Assembly (NCBI GenBank): GCA_946545765.1
Contig: CAMNNS010000001.1
Span: 1 to 57,311 of the forward strand
From: an uncultured Bacteroidales bacterium
GTDB lineage: Bacteria > Bacteroidota > Bacteroidia > Bacteroidales > UBA932
Direction: 5' to 3'
DNA: 57,311 bases
Below, piece after piece: positions 35,835 through 44,528 of this stretch. Positions within the stretch are counted from its first letter, which is position 1; each line of letters starts with the position of its first letter. The notes beneath the pieces are model-generated. The model searched no databases and had not been told where the DNA came from. It was given only the letters and a program-made list of their open reading frames with translations. The translations under genes and the position numbers were made by a program.

Positions 35835-36263
35835 CTAATTGTTTTTATTCTTTTCTTTATAAGCAAGAGCATATAATTTTATCTGCTTAATCATTGATAA
35901 CAACCCATTTGACCTTGTCGGGGACAAGTTTGATTCTAAACCTATCTCTTTTATAAAATTTAGATCTGCATTTAAAATATCCTCGGCGGTTTGCCCATTG
36001 AAAACTCTGATAAGAAGAGATATTATCCCTTTTGTAATTATCGCATCACTATCTGCAAAAAAGAAAAGCTTTCCTTCCTCTTCTTTACAACACAACCACA
36101 CTCTGCTTTGGCACCCCTTAATTAAATTCTCTTCTGTTTTTTCTTTTTCATCTATTAGGGTCAATTGTTTACCCAAGTCTATAATATACTGATACTTGTC
36201 CATCCATTCATCAAAAACGGAGAACTCTTCTATAATTTGGTTTTCTATCTCTTTTATTGTCAT
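35835..36263 (-). CDS. sufE: Cysteine desulfuration protein SufE
   Basis: This 142-residue sulfur acceptor takes persulfide from SufS and passes it to SufB. The active cysteine is C51 in LIKGCQSRVWL, the same position as in the Escherichia coli protein. DEWMDKYQYIIDLGKQL precedes it and NGQTAEDILNADLNFI follows. It is separated from SufS only by a small membrane-protein gene. Confidence 0.93.
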   Translation of the reverse strand: MTIKEIENQIIEEFSVFDEWMDKYQYIIDLGKQLTLIDEKEKTEENLIKGCQSRVWLCCKEEEGKLFFFADSDAIITKGIISLLIRVFNGQTAEDILNADLNFIKEIGLESNLSPTRSNGLLSMIKQIKLYALAYKEKNKNN

Positions 36264-36307
36264 CTCTTAAATTATTTTCTTTTTACCAAACAATTTTAAA
36301 CTGTTGA

Positions 36308-36682
36308 TTAAGAGGATCTAAACATAAAATAGACTGCCGCAATAATCAAAATAAACGATATAAGATGGTTATAATTAAATGTCTGTGTTTTAAAAAACAC
36401 TATTGTAAAAATAGCAAAAACAGAGATAGATATTACTTCTTGTATTATTTTTAATTGGACCAAATTAAAAGGGCCACCCATCTCATTAAAACCTATTCTG
36501 TTTGCCGGAACCAAAAAACAATACTCTAAGAGGGCTATTGCCCAACTTATCAAGATAAAAACTACTATCCCCCAACCATTTATCGCATTAGCCGTTTTAT
36601 ATTTTAACTGCCCATACCAAGCAAAGCACATAAATGAATTGGATATGATAAGTAAAATTATTGTTAATAACCCCCTGCTCAT
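36308..36682 (-). CDS. DMT-family small membrane protein (DUF486-like)
   Basis: The 124 residues form four hydrophobic helices. The start LLTIILLIISNSFMCFAWYG and the later ALLEYCFLVPANRIGF match the DUF486 (PF04342) group related to drug/metabolite transporters. Substrate unknown. It begins 4 bases after the SufS stop and is co-transcribed with SufS and SufE; a link to sulfur supply is only positional. Confidence 0.82.
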   Translation of the reverse strand: MSRGLLTIILLIISNSFMCFAWYGQLKYKTANAINGWGIVVFILISWAIALLEYCFLVPANRIGFNEMGGPFNLVQLKIIQEVISISVFAIFTIVFFKTQTFNYNHLISFILIIAAVYFMFRSS

Positions 36683-36686
36683 AAAA

Positions 36687-37967
36687 TTAAGATAACATCT
36701 TTTTAGCCTTTACTAAAGCTTCTATAAATTTTTGTGCCTCTTCTAAAGTGTTATACATTGCAAAAGAGGCTCTTAATGCTCCATTAGCACCAAAGCGATT
36801 TAATAGTGGTTCTGCACACATTAAACCGCTCCTAATAGCTATCCCCAACTTATCTAAAATTTGTGCAATATCACTGCTATTACAATTTTTTATATTAAAG
36901 GAGAAAAGTGGTATTTTTTTTTCCGGATTTTTTGGATTACCATAAATCTCCACATCTTTAACGTCGTGTTGGAGAGCTTGATAAACAAACTCTTTTATAT
37001 TCTCTTCTTCCTTTTTAACGCTCTTTGAAATCTCTTTATTTTCTATATTATCAAACAACCTTTCTTCTCTGTTTCCTCTAACACAATCTAAAAAAGATAG
37101 TGCAGGAGATAGGGTCGCATTACCAATAAAATTTGGCGTACCTGCCTCAAATTTTAGAGGGAGTGGTGCGTATGTTGTTTTTTCAAATCTCACAGTATCA
37201 ACCATATCTCCTCCGCCCATATAAGGTGGCATTTTGTTTAACAACTCTTCTTTTCCATACAACACGCCGCTTCCTGTTGCACCATATATTTTATGAGTAG
37301 AAAAAACATAAAAATCGCAATCTAATTCTTGAACATCTACCTTACAGTGAACAATCCCCTGTGCTCCATCGATCAAAACTGGAACCCCTTTATCGTGAGC
37401 AATTTTTACAATCTCTTCTATTGGATTTATAATCCCTAATATATTTGAAATATGTGAACATGCAACTATCTTTACTTTGCTATCTATCAATGAATTTAAC
37501 TGCTCAATACATAATTCTCCGTTGCTATCTACAGGTAAAACTTTTATCTCTCCGCCAACCTTTTCTACAGCAAGTTGCCAAGGGACAATATTAGAGTGAT
37601 GTGAATCAGCAGCAATCAAAACCGAATCTCCCTTTTTTAAAAATTTCTCACAGAAGCTCTTTGCTACCAAATTAATAGAAGCGGTCGCCCCAGATGTAAA
37701 TATTATATTTTCTCTTTTTGGTGCATTTATAAACTTCCTAACATCCTCTCTTGCACCTTCATATAAAATTGTGGCTTTATTAGATAGGTCATACATTGCG
37801 CGATGTACATTAGCATTTATCTCTCCACTCATTTTTTCCAATAAAGACAAAACGCTCTTTGGTTTTTGAGTAGTTGCCGCATTATCTAAATAGATAAGAT
37901 TCTTCCCATTCATCTGTTGAGAGAGAGCAGGAAATTCTTCTCTTATTTTATTTATAATTACATTCAT
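36687..37967 (-). CDS. sufS: Cysteine desulfurase SufS
   Basis: This 426-residue PLP enzyme releases sulfur from cysteine as enzyme-bound persulfide. The start EFPALSQQMNGKNLIYLDNAATTQKP is typical of group II desulfurases. The PLP lysine is K226 in STHKIYGATGSGVLYG, and the persulfide cysteine is C384 in IRSGLMCAEPLLNRFG. There is a small insert around residues 300-325 (NIENKEISKSVKKEEEN). It heads the minus-strand unit SufS-DMT-SufE-SufT-FolK-GlyS. Confidence 0.95.
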   Translation of the reverse strand: MNVIINKIREEFPALSQQMNGKNLIYLDNAATTQKPKSVLSLLEKMSGEINANVHRAMYDLSNKATILYEGAREDVRKFINAPKRENIIFTSGATASINLVAKSFCEKFLKKGDSVLIAADSHHSNIVPWQLAVEKVGGEIKVLPVDSNGELCIEQLNSLIDSKVKIVACSHISNILGIINPIEEIVKIAHDKGVPVLIDGAQGIVHCKVDVQELDCDFYVFSTHKIYGATGSGVLYGKEELLNKMPPYMGGGDMVDTVRFEKTTYAPLPLKFEAGTPNFIGNATLSPALSFLDCVRGNREERLFDNIENKEISKSVKKEEENIKEFVYQALQHDVKDVEIYGNPKNPEKKIPLFSFNIKNCNSSDIAQILDKLGIAIRSGLMCAEPLLNRFGANGALRASFAMYNTLEEAQKFIEALVKAKKMLS

Positions 37968-38009
37968 TGATTAACTAATAATAGCTATGATATTCTCACT
38001 TTTGGCTAA

Positions 38010-38017
38010 CAAATATA
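38010..38017 (-). promoter_or_regulatory. -7 promoter element for the sufS unit
   Basis: TATATTTG on the minus strand, 43 bases before the sufS ATG. No TTG at the standard upstream distance is visible. Confidence 0.4.
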
Positions 38018-38084
38018 AAACTTTTAGTTTAAGAAAGAATATAGTATATACAATATCTTATGTTTTAGTGTTTTACATATAAAA

Positions 38085-38186
38085 ATGGATAACTTTGTAA
38101 ACGCTATTACAATAAATACAACCCTAAGAGATTTAGCTCAAATAGAATCGGAAGTCAAGGGATTGTTTGGTTTGCCATTGTGTTAA
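38085..38186 (+). CDS. Possible 33-residue small ORF
   Basis: An ATG at 38085 opens a 33-codon frame beginning MDNFVNAITINTTLRDLAQ and ending GLFGLPLC, stop at 38184-38186. Its composition resembles real protein and it fills the gap between two divergent genes. However, its end overlaps the SDR promoter, and no homologue is recognised. It may be the tail of a lost gene. Confidence 0.25.
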   Translation: MDNFVNAITINTTLRDLAQIESEVKGLFGLPLC

Positions 38187-38201
38187 TTTTCTTTATATTT
38201 G
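38171..38201 (+). promoter_or_regulatory. Bacteroidota-type promoter of the SDR gene
   Basis: TTTG at 38171-38174, a 19-base spacer and TATATTTG at 38194-38201 are a full match to the consensus. It lies 15 bases ahead of the ATG at 38216 and argues against the upstream GTG at 38180. Confidence 0.75.
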
Positions 38202-38215
38202 TAAAAAAAGATTTT

Positions 38216-39001
38216 ATGAGTAAAACTGTATTTATAACTGGAGCAAGTAGCGGAATCGGAGAGGCTTGTGCTTATAAGTTTGCAGAGAGTGGACACAATC
38301 TTATAATTTCCGGACGCAATAAAGAAAACTTGCAAAGAGTTAGGGCTAAAGTTGAGCAATTGTATCGCGATAAGAAAGCAAACCTTAATGTTAAAGTTCT
38401 GATTTTTGATGTTAGAGATCATAGTGCTTGTTCTCAAGCCGTAAAAGAGTTATATGATAGCAATATTGAGTGGCAAAAAAATGTTGATGTTTTAATAAAC
38501 AATGCAGGAGGAGCGTTGGGGTTAGAGCCAGAGTATGAGGGTGATATACAAGATTGGGAAACAATGATAGATGCCAATATAAAAGGGCTGCTATATATGA
38601 CAAGGCTTATCGTTCCAAAAATGATTGAGAGAGGACAGGGTGATATAATAAACATTGGGAGTGTTGCAGGAGATGCTGCATACGCAGGAGGAGCTGTCTA
38701 TTGTGCAACAAAATCGGCAGTAAAAATACTCAGCGATGGTTTACGAATAGACCTTGCCCACACACCTTTAAGGGTTGTTAATCTTAAGCCCGGACTTGTT
38801 CAAACTAATTTTAGCAATGTCCGTTTTCATGGCGATAAAGAGCGGGCAGAAAAAGTTTATCAAGGGATAAAACCTCTTAAAGCAGAAGACATTGCAGATG
38901 TTGCCCTCTATGCTGTTAATGCTCCTAAACATGTTCAAATTGCAGAGGTTCTTATTTTGGCAACTCACCAAGCAAGTGGAAGTGTTATTTTTAGAGATTA
39001 G
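38216..39001 (+). CDS. SDR-family NADP-dependent oxidoreductase (YdfG-like)
   Basis: Started at the ATG at 38216 the protein has 261 residues. Classical SDR: TGASSGIG cofactor loop (residues 8-15), NNAGGALG, and S149, Y162, K166 as the catalytic triad (INIGSVAG, VYCATKSAV). The C-terminal stretch LADTPLRV-like (LAHTPLRVVNLKPGLVQTNF) and the end ATHQASG resemble YdfG, a 3-hydroxy acid dehydrogenase that also reduces malonic semialdehyde. The substrate is inferred from resemblance. Plus strand, followed 64 bases later by ruvA. Confidence 0.85.
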   Translation: MSKTVFITGASSGIGEACAYKFAESGHNLIISGRNKENLQRVRAKVEQLYRDKKANLNVKVLIFDVRDHSACSQAVKELYDSNIEWQKNVDVLINNAGGALGLEPEYEGDIQDWETMIDANIKGLLYMTRLIVPKMIERGQGDIINIGSVAGDAAYAGGAVYCATKSAVKILSDGLRIDLAHTPLRVVNLKPGLVQTNFSNVRFHGDKERAEKVYQGIKPLKAEDIADVALYAVNAPKHVQIAEVLILATHQASGSVIFRD

Positions 39002-39065
39002 CCTGCCGTTTGTGATAATATTTTTTCTTTTTATTACTATAAATTTATATTAAAATCTAATTACT

Positions 39066-39659
39066 ATGTATGATTATATAAAAGGGATTTTAGTAGAAAT
39101 AACTCCAACTCAAGCTGTTATAGAGAATAACGGTATCGGATACAAATTAGAAATTTCTCTTGGAACATATTCAGAAATTCAACAACAAGAAAACGGAGAG
39201 GTAAAACTCTTTATATACTATCATGTAAAAGAAGATATTGCTATGTGGTATGGGTTCTCTTCTAAAGATGAAAGACAAATGTTTATGTTGCTGATAGATG
39301 TAAATGGTATAGGACCCAACACCGCCCGTATGTTTTTATCCTCTTTATCTACAGAAGAACTTAAAAAAGCTATTATTGGTGAGAATGTTGCAAAAATTAA
39401 AGGGGTAAAAGGGGTTGGATTAAAGACTGCTCAAAGGGTTATAATTGACCTAAAAGATAAAATTGTTAAGGGGGCAGATAGCTCTACCCTACCTTTAGGA
39501 AATGCGGTGGTATCGCCTCAACAAGAAGAGGCATTAACAGCTTTGGTAATGTTAGGCTTTGCAAAATCGGCTTCTCAAAAAGCTATAAATGAGGTTCTTA
39601 AAGAGAATCCAAACTACAAAGTTGAGGATATTGTAAAACATGCTCTTAAAAAAATATAG
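39066..39659 (+). CDS. ruvA: Holliday junction DNA helicase subunit RuvA
   Basis: The 197-residue protein binds the four-way junction as a tetramer and loads RuvB. It opens with an OB-fold (MYDYIKGILVEITPTQAVIE), has two helix-hairpin-helix motifs (VNGIGPNTARMFLS and IKGVKGVGLKTAQRVIIDLKDK), and a C-terminal RuvB-contact domain (EALTALVMLGFAKSASQKAI). All parts are complete. RuvB is encoded 16 kb away at 56.2 kb, so the two are not in one operon; RuvC is not in the window. Confidence 0.95.
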   Translation: MYDYIKGILVEITPTQAVIENNGIGYKLEISLGTYSEIQQQENGEVKLFIYYHVKEDIAMWYGFSSKDERQMFMLLIDVNGIGPNTARMFLSSLSTEELKKAIIGENVAKIKGVKGVGLKTAQRVIIDLKDKIVKGADSSTLPLGNAVVSPQQEEALTALVMLGFAKSASQKAINEVLKENPNYKVEDIVKHALKKI

Positions 39660-39676
39660 TTTGCCCCCACTCACGA

Positions 39677-39708
39677 TTTGTTCCACAAAAAGATTTTATA
39701 TAAATTCG
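39677..39708 (+). promoter_or_regulatory. Promoter of gcvH
   Basis: TTTG at 39677-39680, 20 bases, and TAAATTCG at 39701-39708, one base off the TAnnTTTG consensus. This gives an untranslated leader of about 100 bases before the gcvH ATG. Confidence 0.45.
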
Positions 39709-39815
39709 CACGCTGTTAGAGAGTCTGAGTAAACAACATTTATAAAGAAGAGATTTTTCTAACATAACATTGAATAGAATTAACTAATAGATAATAAATT
39801 TAATATTTTAATAAA

Positions 39816-40193
39816 ATGAATATTCCAAACAATCTAAAGTACTCAAATGACCACGAATGGGTTAGTGTTGAGGGTAATATCGCAACAGTAGGTATTACAG
39901 ATTTTGCTCAAAGCCAACTTGGCGATATCGTGTTTTTAGACATCACAACAGAGGGTGAAACTCTAAATGCAGGTGATGAATTTGGTAGCATAGAGGCTGT
40001 TAAAACAGTTGCTCCTGCTCTTATGCCTATAGGTGGTAAAATTATTGAGGTAAACCCAGAACTTGAGGGTGCACCAGAAAGTGTTAATAAAGACCCTTAT
40101 GGAGCAGGCTGGCTAATAAAAGTAGAGATGACTAATCCTTCTGAGGTTGATTCACTTTTAGATGCAACAGCATACGAAAGTATTTGTAAATAA
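39816..40193 (+). CDS. gcvH: Glycine cleavage system H protein
   Basis: This 125-residue lipoyl carrier shuttles the aminomethyl group between GcvP, GcvT and the dihydrolipoyl dehydrogenase. The lipoylated lysine is K63 in FGSIEAVKTVAPALMP. LKYSNDHEWVSVEGNIATVGITDFAQ and DPYGAGWLIKVEM are typical. GcvT and GcvP are not in the window. It has its own promoter and a terminator, so it is a single-gene unit. Confidence 0.95.
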   Translation: MNIPNNLKYSNDHEWVSVEGNIATVGITDFAQSQLGDIVFLDITTEGETLNAGDEFGSIEAVKTVAPALMPIGGKIIEVNPELEGAPESVNKDPYGAGWLIKVEMTNPSEVDSLLDATAYESICK

Positions 40194-40217
40194 CAGATTT
40201 AATAAATCACAACAGAA

Positions 40218-40260
40218 TAAACCCTGAGAGTTTACAATAACTCTTGGGGTTTGTTGTTTA
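40218..40260 (+). terminator. Intrinsic terminator after gcvH
   Basis: AAACCCTGAGAGTT (40219-40232) pairs with AACTCTTGGGGTTT (40239-40252), followed by GTTGTTT. It overlaps an upstream TTG start candidate of the next gene, which supports the later ATG. Confidence 0.75.
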
Positions 40261-40310
40261 ATAAAGTATCCAAAATATTATATAAATTTACACTATTAAA
40301 AGTTAATATT

Positions 40311-41369
40311 ATGAAATACTCTTTTGGTAGTGATAATCACTCAGGGGTTCACCCTAAAATTTTAAAAGCTATAGAAAAAATAAATTCTGGATACTCTTTT
40401 GGATATGGAGAAGATAAATATACAGAAGGGGTTTTAGATAAAATAGAGAAACTTTTAGGGGGAGATTGTAAGGCTCTTTTTGTTTTAAATGGAACAGGGG
40501 CAAATGTTGTCTCGATTAGCACATTTCTAAAACCCTTCTCCACAATTCTTGCCCCTCACACCGCTCATATTATAGAAGACGAGTGTGGTGCTGTAGAGAG
40601 ATTTTCGGGATGTAGAATTACACCTATTGAGTGCCAAAAAGAGAGAGGCTCTTATAATGGAAAGATCTCTCCTGCATCTCTAAAACAGTATCTAAAATTT
40701 GGAGACCAGCATAAGGTTCAACCAAAAATTCTTTCTATATCACAACCAACAGAAAACGAAACATTATATACCATAGAAGAGATTAAACAATTATCTAAAA
40801 TAATGCATCAGGCTGGTGGATATATTCATTTAGATGGGTCAAGAATTTCTAATGCTGCCGCCGCTATGAAACTCTCTATAAAAGAGATAGTTGCAGAAAC
40901 GGGTATTGATTCTTTTTCTTTTGGGGGAACTAAAAACGGTTTACTTATTGGCGAGGTAATAGTTGTTTTTAATAAAAAGAAAAACAAGGAATTTATTGAT
41001 AATCTTTGCTATATAAGGAAACAAGCAACTCAACTATATTCTAAAAACAGGTTTATCGCAGCCCAATTTGAAGAGTATATAAAAGATAATCTTTATCTAA
41101 AAATGGCTCAACATGCCAACAAAATGGCAACTTACTTAAAACGAAAAATAGAGGCTATTCCTCAAATTGCTATAACAAAAAAAGTTGAAACTAATGCTGT
41201 TTATTTAGCCCTTCCTTTTAGTAAAAAAGATATTAAAAAACTTCAAGATAAATATCTGTTTTATATGTGGGACGAGGAGAAAAATGAAGCTCGATTAATG
41301 TGTTCTTTTAATACAACTAAAGAGAGTATAGACGAACTTATAAAAGATATTCGTTCGCTAATCAAATAG
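40311..41369 (+). CDS. Low-specificity threonine aldolase (beta-eliminating lyase family)
   Basis: Started at 40311 (MKYSFGSDNHSGVHPKIL) the protein has 352 residues. It is a PLP enzyme of the aldolase/tryptophanase-like fold that would split threonine or allo-threonine to glycine and acetaldehyde. Seen: GYSFGYGEDKYTEGVLDKIE, LFVLNGTGANVVSIS, HLDGSRISNAA with the PLP aspartate, and the Schiff-base lysine in FSFGGTKNGLL. The upstream frame from 40251 runs through the gcvH terminator and is not used. The following GNAT gene starts 6 bases after the stop and is co-transcribed. Supply of glycine ties in with the neighbouring gcvH. Confidence 0.87.
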   Translation: MKYSFGSDNHSGVHPKILKAIEKINSGYSFGYGEDKYTEGVLDKIEKLLGGDCKALFVLNGTGANVVSISTFLKPFSTILAPHTAHIIEDECGAVERFSGCRITPIECQKERGSYNGKISPASLKQYLKFGDQHKVQPKILSISQPTENETLYTIEEIKQLSKIMHQAGGYIHLDGSRISNAAAAMKLSIKEIVAETGIDSFSFGGTKNGLLIGEVIVVFNKKKNKEFIDNLCYIRKQATQLYSKNRFIAAQFEEYIKDNLYLKMAQHANKMATYLKRKIEAIPQIAITKKVETNAVYLALPFSKKDIKKLQDKYLFYMWDEEKNEARLMCSFNTTKESIDELIKDIRSLIK

Positions 41370-41375
41370 AGGTAT

Positions 41376-42152
41376 ATGCCAAACAAATTTTTAAAAGTAG
41401 AAGTTGCCTCAGATTCAGATAGCAAACAACTCTGTTCTATTTGGAAAGAGGCTTTCTCTTTAGACGATGATTATTTAGATCACCTCTTCACAAACCTTTT
41501 CCCTTGTGGAAAAATTTTAACTCTAAAGGGGATAAAATCTTCTACCCTTGACGAGCAAATTCTCTCTACTTTTGTTCTTCACCCTATAACTTTTATCTCT
41601 GAAGAAATAACTTTAAATGGTTATTATATCTCTTATGTAGCAACTCCAAAAGTAGAGAGAGGAAACAATTATTTTTCTCAATTATTAAACCTCGCTAAAG
41701 ATTTTTATCACGATAAAGATTTTCTACTAATTAGACCTGCTGAGGATTGGTTAGATAATTTTTATCACCGATTAGGTTTTACGACCCCAATATATAACCC
41801 AACTTTTTCCAATTTTTATAGAAAATCTTATTCCTCTACTCCCCATTTGGGGAATAATAATTTTTCTGAATCAAACAATATTGGTAATATTATAAATCTA
41901 CTTTATAAACCTTGTTTTGTTTGGGATAATTCTATATACAATTTTATCCAAAAAGATGCACCCCTTAATTTCGCTACCTCTACATTGCTCTCCGAATTAA
42001 ACGAAGCGTTTAAGAAGAATCACACCGATATTGTTGATGGGAAGTATAAAATTTCTTTTGGAGAAATTATCATTGCTCGTCTGAAAATTTTAAACAAAAA
42101 TGTTAATTCTTCTTCCTTTAAAAATTCTCTTTTGTTTTTCACTTTTGATTAA
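41376..42152 (+). CDS. GNAT-family N-acetyltransferase
   Basis: The 258 residues show a GNAT-like core: SKQLCSIWKEAFSLDDDYLDH at the start, GYYISYVATPKVERGNNYFSQLLN at the acetyl-CoA-binding turn, and FLLIRPAEDWLDNFYHRLGF. This arrangement is found in a group of Bacteroidota acyltransferases with an extra C-terminal part. The acetyl-CoA loop reads ERGNNYF instead of the common RGxGxG/A, so activity is not assured. Substrate unknown. It is the second gene of the threonine aldolase unit. Confidence 0.7.
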   Translation: MPNKFLKVEVASDSDSKQLCSIWKEAFSLDDDYLDHLFTNLFPCGKILTLKGIKSSTLDEQILSTFVLHPITFISEEITLNGYYISYVATPKVERGNNYFSQLLNLAKDFYHDKDFLLIRPAEDWLDNFYHRLGFTTPIYNPTFSNFYRKSYSSTPHLGNNNFSESNNIGNIINLLYKPCFVWDNSIYNFIQKDAPLNFATSTLLSELNEAFKKNHTDIVDGKYKISFGEIIIARLKILNKNVNSSSFKNSLLFFTFD

Positions 42153-42512
42153 GATTCCCTCCTTTTTAATTATTTTTTAAATAAAGGGGGCAAAAATGAT
42201 ACTTTTTTGCTTTTAGGTATAAACCCTTGCCTTTTTAACCCTTTTTTAAAATTTGATGCCTTTTTGAGGCTCGTTTTTTGAGGCTTGTTCCACGTGGAAC
42301 GACAAAATAGTCAATGCTATTATTTTTAGACATTTATCTCTTTTTACTTAATCTTTAACTTTAAATGATACCCCTTTTAAATGGTGTTTAAGGGCTGTTT
42401 GAAAAAAGCTTCTTTTTTTAAAAGAGAATGTATCTTTACTTTAAATAATATCTCTTAACAAACTATTAAACAATAATTTGTGCAATAATATATAAAAATA
42501 ATTAAAGGCTAT
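42153..42512. other. Convergent intergenic region with parS-like site and direct repeat
   Basis: This 360-base region between the GNAT gene and mnmG is rich in T and A tracts. It contains TTTTTGAGGCT twice (42261-42271 and 42275-42285, period 14) immediately before a parS-like palindrome (42286-42301). I see no open reading frame with protein character and no clear DnaA boxes. Confidence 0.6.
42286..42301. promoter_or_regulatory. parS-like site 1
   Basis: TGTTCCACGTGGAACG matches the ParB-binding palindrome TGTTCCACGTGGAACA at 15 of 16 positions. It lies in the intergenic region downstream of mnmG. Confidence 0.7.
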
Positions 42513-44522
42513 TTAACGGCCAAAATAGACCAAGAGAACAGATATGTCTGCTGGAGATACCCCAGAGATTCTTGATGCCGCTGCAATAGTGGCAGGTTTA
42601 TGGTGTAACAACTTTTGTCTCCCCTCCATAGATAAAGATGTAATTCTATTATAATCAAATGTTTGGGGGATTTTCATTTTCTCTAATCTTAACATTTTCT
42701 CTGCTACCGCCTGCTCCCTAACGACATAACCTCTATACTTTATTGCCACCTCAGCACTTTCTAATATCTCTAAATTTAAATTATAGCTACTGTTATCGTC
42801 ACGATTTGTTAGCGTATAGCCAATAGGTCTGAATGGTAAAGAAAGGGTTGTTTTTCCAACTACAAATGCTTCTCTATTTTTAAACTTGGAAGAGAGCGAT
42901 TTTAATTGCTTTCTGATTTCTGTTCCACGTGGAACAATTGGCAAAAGGTTTTCTATTGAAAGGTTTGGTCTCATCAGGAGAGAGGAGATCTTCTTTCCTT
43001 CAGTAATTGGGGCGGTTTTTAGGGTTTTTAAAACTTTATTGGTCTTTTCAGAAGGGGTAACTTTATCACTATCTAAAATATTAGTAATATTAGAAACTGC
43101 ACTGTACTTTTCTAACATTTGTTCATACCTGTCTTTAGTAACTAATCCTATTTTATAACCAAGAGGGGTTAATCTAAAATCTGCATTATCCTGCCTTAAT
43201 AGTATCCTATATTCTGCTCGCGATGTGAACATCCTATATGGTTCATCAACACCTTTTGTTACTAAATCATCTATTAAAACTCCTATGTATGACTCGTTTC
43301 TCTTTAAAATAAATTCTCCTTGTTTTTTAACAGATAATGCTGCATTTATACCTGCAATTAAACCTTGGGCTGCTGCCTCCTCATAACCTGTTGTTCCATT
43401 AACCTGACCAGCAAAATATAACCCTTTTATCAGCTTTGATTCTAATGTATGATAGAGTTGTGTCGGGAGAAAATAGTCATACTCTACAGCATAAGCAGGT
43501 CTATAAATGTTAACATTTTCTAAACCTTCTATATTTCTTAAAGCTTCAATTTGTATATTTAGTGGAAGAGAGGAAGAAAAACCCTGTAAATAATACTCAT
43601 TAGTGTTCCATCCTTCAGGCTCTAAAAAAAGAAGATGTTGGTCTTTATCAGAAAAGGTCCTTAACTTATCCTCTATACTTGGGCAATAGCGAGGACCAAT
43701 ACCTTTAATTTTTCCCGAGAATAATGGAGAATATTTAAAACCTTTATTAAGTATCTGATGAACCTTTTGGTTAGTGTGAACTAAATAACAACATTTTTGC
43801 TCTATGTTAGTCTGAACAGAAGAGGGAATATTTAAGAAAGAAAACCTATATGGGAGAGTATCACCATACTGAACCTGAAGTTTATTTAAATTTAAAGATT
43901 TTGCATCAATTCTTGGCGGAGTACCTGTTTTCATTCTACCAAACTGAACTCCATGGGTAAATAGTTGTTCTGTTAAAAATTTAGAAGGTAACTCCCCTAT
44001 TCTCCCCCCATCTGTGCTCTCTTTACCAATAAACATTTTTCCGTTTAAAAAAGTTCCGGCAGTAAGGATAACTTTTTTGGCAGTAAACTTTGCTCCAAGT
44101 TCTGTTTTTACACCAGAAATTTTTCCGGAAGAATTTATAATAAGCTCACAGACAGTATCTTGCCAAATAGACAGATTGGGTAAATTTTCTAATATATATC
44201 TCCAATTTAGTATAAAGTGTTGTCTATCACACTGAGCACGAGGACTCCAAACAGCAGGACCTTTAGAACTATTTAACATTCTAAACTGAATAGTTGAGGC
44301 ATCTGTTACTAACCCCATCAAACCACCAAGGGCATCTATTTCTCTAACTATCTGACCTTTAGCTATGCCTCCAACGGCAGGATTACATGACATTTGGGCT
44401 ATTTTATTCATATCCATCGTGATAAGAAGAGTATTAAGACCCAAATTAGATGAAGCTGCCGCTGCTTCACAACCTGCATGTCCAGCCCCTATCACTATTA
44501 TGTCATATTTAAAACTAACCAC
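42513..44522 (-). CDS. mnmG: tRNA uridine-5-carboxymethylaminomethyl modification enzyme MnmG
   Basis: This 669-residue FAD protein acts with MnmE to modify the wobble uridine of several tRNAs. FAD motif [10 protein letters not shown] (residues 12-21), [71 protein letters not shown] and [14 protein letters not shown] are all present. The C-terminal MnmE-binding region ends [36 protein letters not shown]. It is slightly longer than the usual 620-640. A complete parS palindrome lies inside the gene at 42921-42936, encoding part of VPRGTE. YbeY lies 6 bases upstream in the same unit. Confidence 0.97.
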   Translation of the reverse strand: MVSFKYDIIVIGAGHAGCEAAAASSNLGLNTLLITMDMNKIAQMSCNPAVGGIAKGQIVREIDALGGLMGLVTDASTIQFRMLNSSKGPAVWSPRAQCDRQHFILNWRYILENLPNLSIWQDTVCELIINSSGKISGVKTELGAKFTAKKVILTAGTFLNGKMFIGKESTDGGRIGELPSKFLTEQLFTHGVQFGRMKTGTPPRIDAKSLNLNKLQVQYGDTLPYRFSFLNIPSSVQTNIEQKCCYLVHTNQKVHQILNKGFKYSPLFSGKIKGIGPRYCPSIEDKLRTFSDKDQHLLFLEPEGWNTNEYYLQGFSSSLPLNIQIEALRNIEGLENVNIYRPAYAVEYDYFLPTQLYHTLESKLIKGLYFAGQVNGTTGYEEAAAQGLIAGINAALSVKKQGEFILKRNESYIGVLIDDLVTKGVDEPYRMFTSRAEYRILLRQDNADFRLTPLGYKIGLVTKDRYEQMLEKYSAVSNITNILDSDKVTPSEKTNKVLKTLKTAPITEGKKISSLLMRPNLSIENLLPIVPRGTEIRKQLKSLSSKFKNREAFVVGKTTLSLPFRPIGYTLTNRDDNSSYNLNLEILESAEVAIKYRGYVVREQAVAEKMLRLEKMKIPQTFDYNRITSLSMEGRQKLLHHKPATIAAASRISGVSPADISVLLVYFGR
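42921..42936. promoter_or_regulatory. parS-like site 2, inside mnmG
   Basis: TGTTCCACGTGGAACA is a perfect 16-base palindrome identical to a known variant of the ParB-binding site. A parS within or beside mnmG (gidA) is known in several bacteria, near the origin of replication. It is 635 bases from site 1. Confidence 0.85.
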
Positions 44523-44528
44523 AATAAA

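Noticed and set aside
42153..42512. Possible origin of replication beside mnmG
   Set aside because: The region has parS and T-rich repeats, but I see no DnaA boxes or dnaA gene, and it lies between convergent genes, which is unusual for an origin. Only proximity to an origin is proposed.
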